Part shown: in pieces, positions 63,635 to 64,000 of the stretch | How the letters are laid out: the number at the start of each line of letters is the position of its first letter | Position numbering within the stretch: the stretch's first letter is position 1 | NCBI GenBank assembly: GCA_000953695.1 | Contig: LN554846.1 | Coordinates: 1,674,001-1,738,000, forward strand | Length of the DNA: 64,000 nt | Source: Aliivibrio wodanis | GTDB lineage: Bacteria; Pseudomonadota; Gammaproteobacteria; Enterobacterales; Vibrionaceae | Reading direction: 5' to 3' | Program-made: the position numbers and the translations under genes | The notes under the pieces: model-generated | Database searches by the model: none | The model's input: only the letters and a program-made list of their open reading frames with translations | What the model was told of the DNA's origin: nothing

Positions 63635-64000
63635 ATGCGAACACTACCCTTCACCATTTTAGCTTCTACCATTTTACTTGCTGGCTGCAACCATTCAGAC
63701 AACACTACGTCTATTCCAGATACTTCTTTCTCTGTTGTCCATAATGTGAAAATCGAACCGATACCTAGTCAATTTATGGCCTATTCAAAAGCAGGCTATA
63801 ATCGATATGTATCAGTAAAAGCCCCTAATGGAAAATCTATTCATATCTTAATTATGAATAGATTATCTGACTATCAAATCGTTAAGGCCGTGAATGTCTT
63901 AAACCATTACCTAACACCAGTTGACGGTGCGAAGTACGGCACAGCTGAGAAAAAAGGTAAAATAGCAAATACAATGGCCAACAACGGCGCAATTCTAAAG
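63635..64000 (+). CDS. Lipoprotein, unknown function (partial)
   Basis: 122 codons to the window edge. Lipoprotein signal MRTLPFTILASTILLAGC, lipobox LLAGC (Cys18). The mature part (KIEPIPSQFMAYSKAGYNRYV) is not recognised; C-terminus missing. Confidence 0.7.
   Translation, partial: MRTLPFTILASTILLAGCNHSDNTTSIPDTSFSVVHNVKIEPIPSQFMAYSKAGYNRYVSVKAPNGKSIHILIMNRLSDYQIVKAVNVLNHYLTPVDGAKYGTAEKKGKIANTMANNGAILK

Noticed and set aside
1-64000. CRISPR arrays, rRNA and tRNA genes
   Set aside because: No regularly spaced repeats and no cloverleaf or rRNA-like sequence was recognised; tRNA detection by eye is not fully reliable.

Overview
The window looks like a chromosomal segment of a Vibrionaceae bacterium, most likely Aliivibrio. 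The base composition is A/T rich, the housekeeping block runs gyrA / ubiG / nrdA / nrdB, and a FadL-type porin sits beside a VolA-type lipase, a pairing known from vibrios. The genus call is inference; no rRNA or tRNA gene was recognised.

Positions 1 to about 25 kb are the right part of a lambda-like prophage whose left end lies outside the window. Late genes run leftwards: holin, SAR endolysin, Rz/Rz1, small and large terminase, gpW, portal, a ClpP-protease/major-capsid fusion, a decoration-like protein, FII-, Z- and U-like connector and tail proteins. To their right are a Q-like antiterminator, a DnaC-like helicase loader, an O-like replication gene broken by a frameshift, a YdaT/CII-like protein, a Cro-like protein, a self-cleaving S24 repressor, rightward early genes, an AlpA-like excisionase and a tyrosine integrase. 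Two cargo cassettes stand out. An ABC-ATPase plus DUF4435/TOPRIM pair (PARIS-like) lies between Q and the lysis genes with its own promoter and terminators. A NA37 nucleoid-associated-like protein plus a membrane protein lies beside the integrase, with no defence system that I recognise. Two LexA boxes lie upstream of the integrase.

From 25 to 52 kb is host backbone: a Spo0M-like protein, a chemoreceptor, a PLP decarboxylase, an M50 protease and a decayed duplicate of its 3' part, yqfB, yegD, a PAP2 phosphatase, a DUF3581 gene, gyrA, ubiG, nrdAB with DnaA and possible NrdR sites, fadL/volA, an M32 carboxypeptidase, and a threonine-synthase-like enzyme coupled to a RidA-like gene.

Two apparently identical 2350-bp IS66 elements sit in opposite orientation (9352-11701 and 50336-52685), each with a perfect 8-bp target duplication. 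One separates the phage holin from its start codon and ribosome binding site; the other cuts the ridA-like gene. From 52.7 to 57.6 kb is a second accessory stretch with a LysR gene, two orphan HipB-type operators followed by a terminator, and a large ATPase with a zinc-hook-like CxxC. The last 6 kb holds a CIA30 protein, LysR and membrane AraC regulators, a secreted amidohydrolase, a possible group II intron 3' remnant, and small membrane and secreted proteins.
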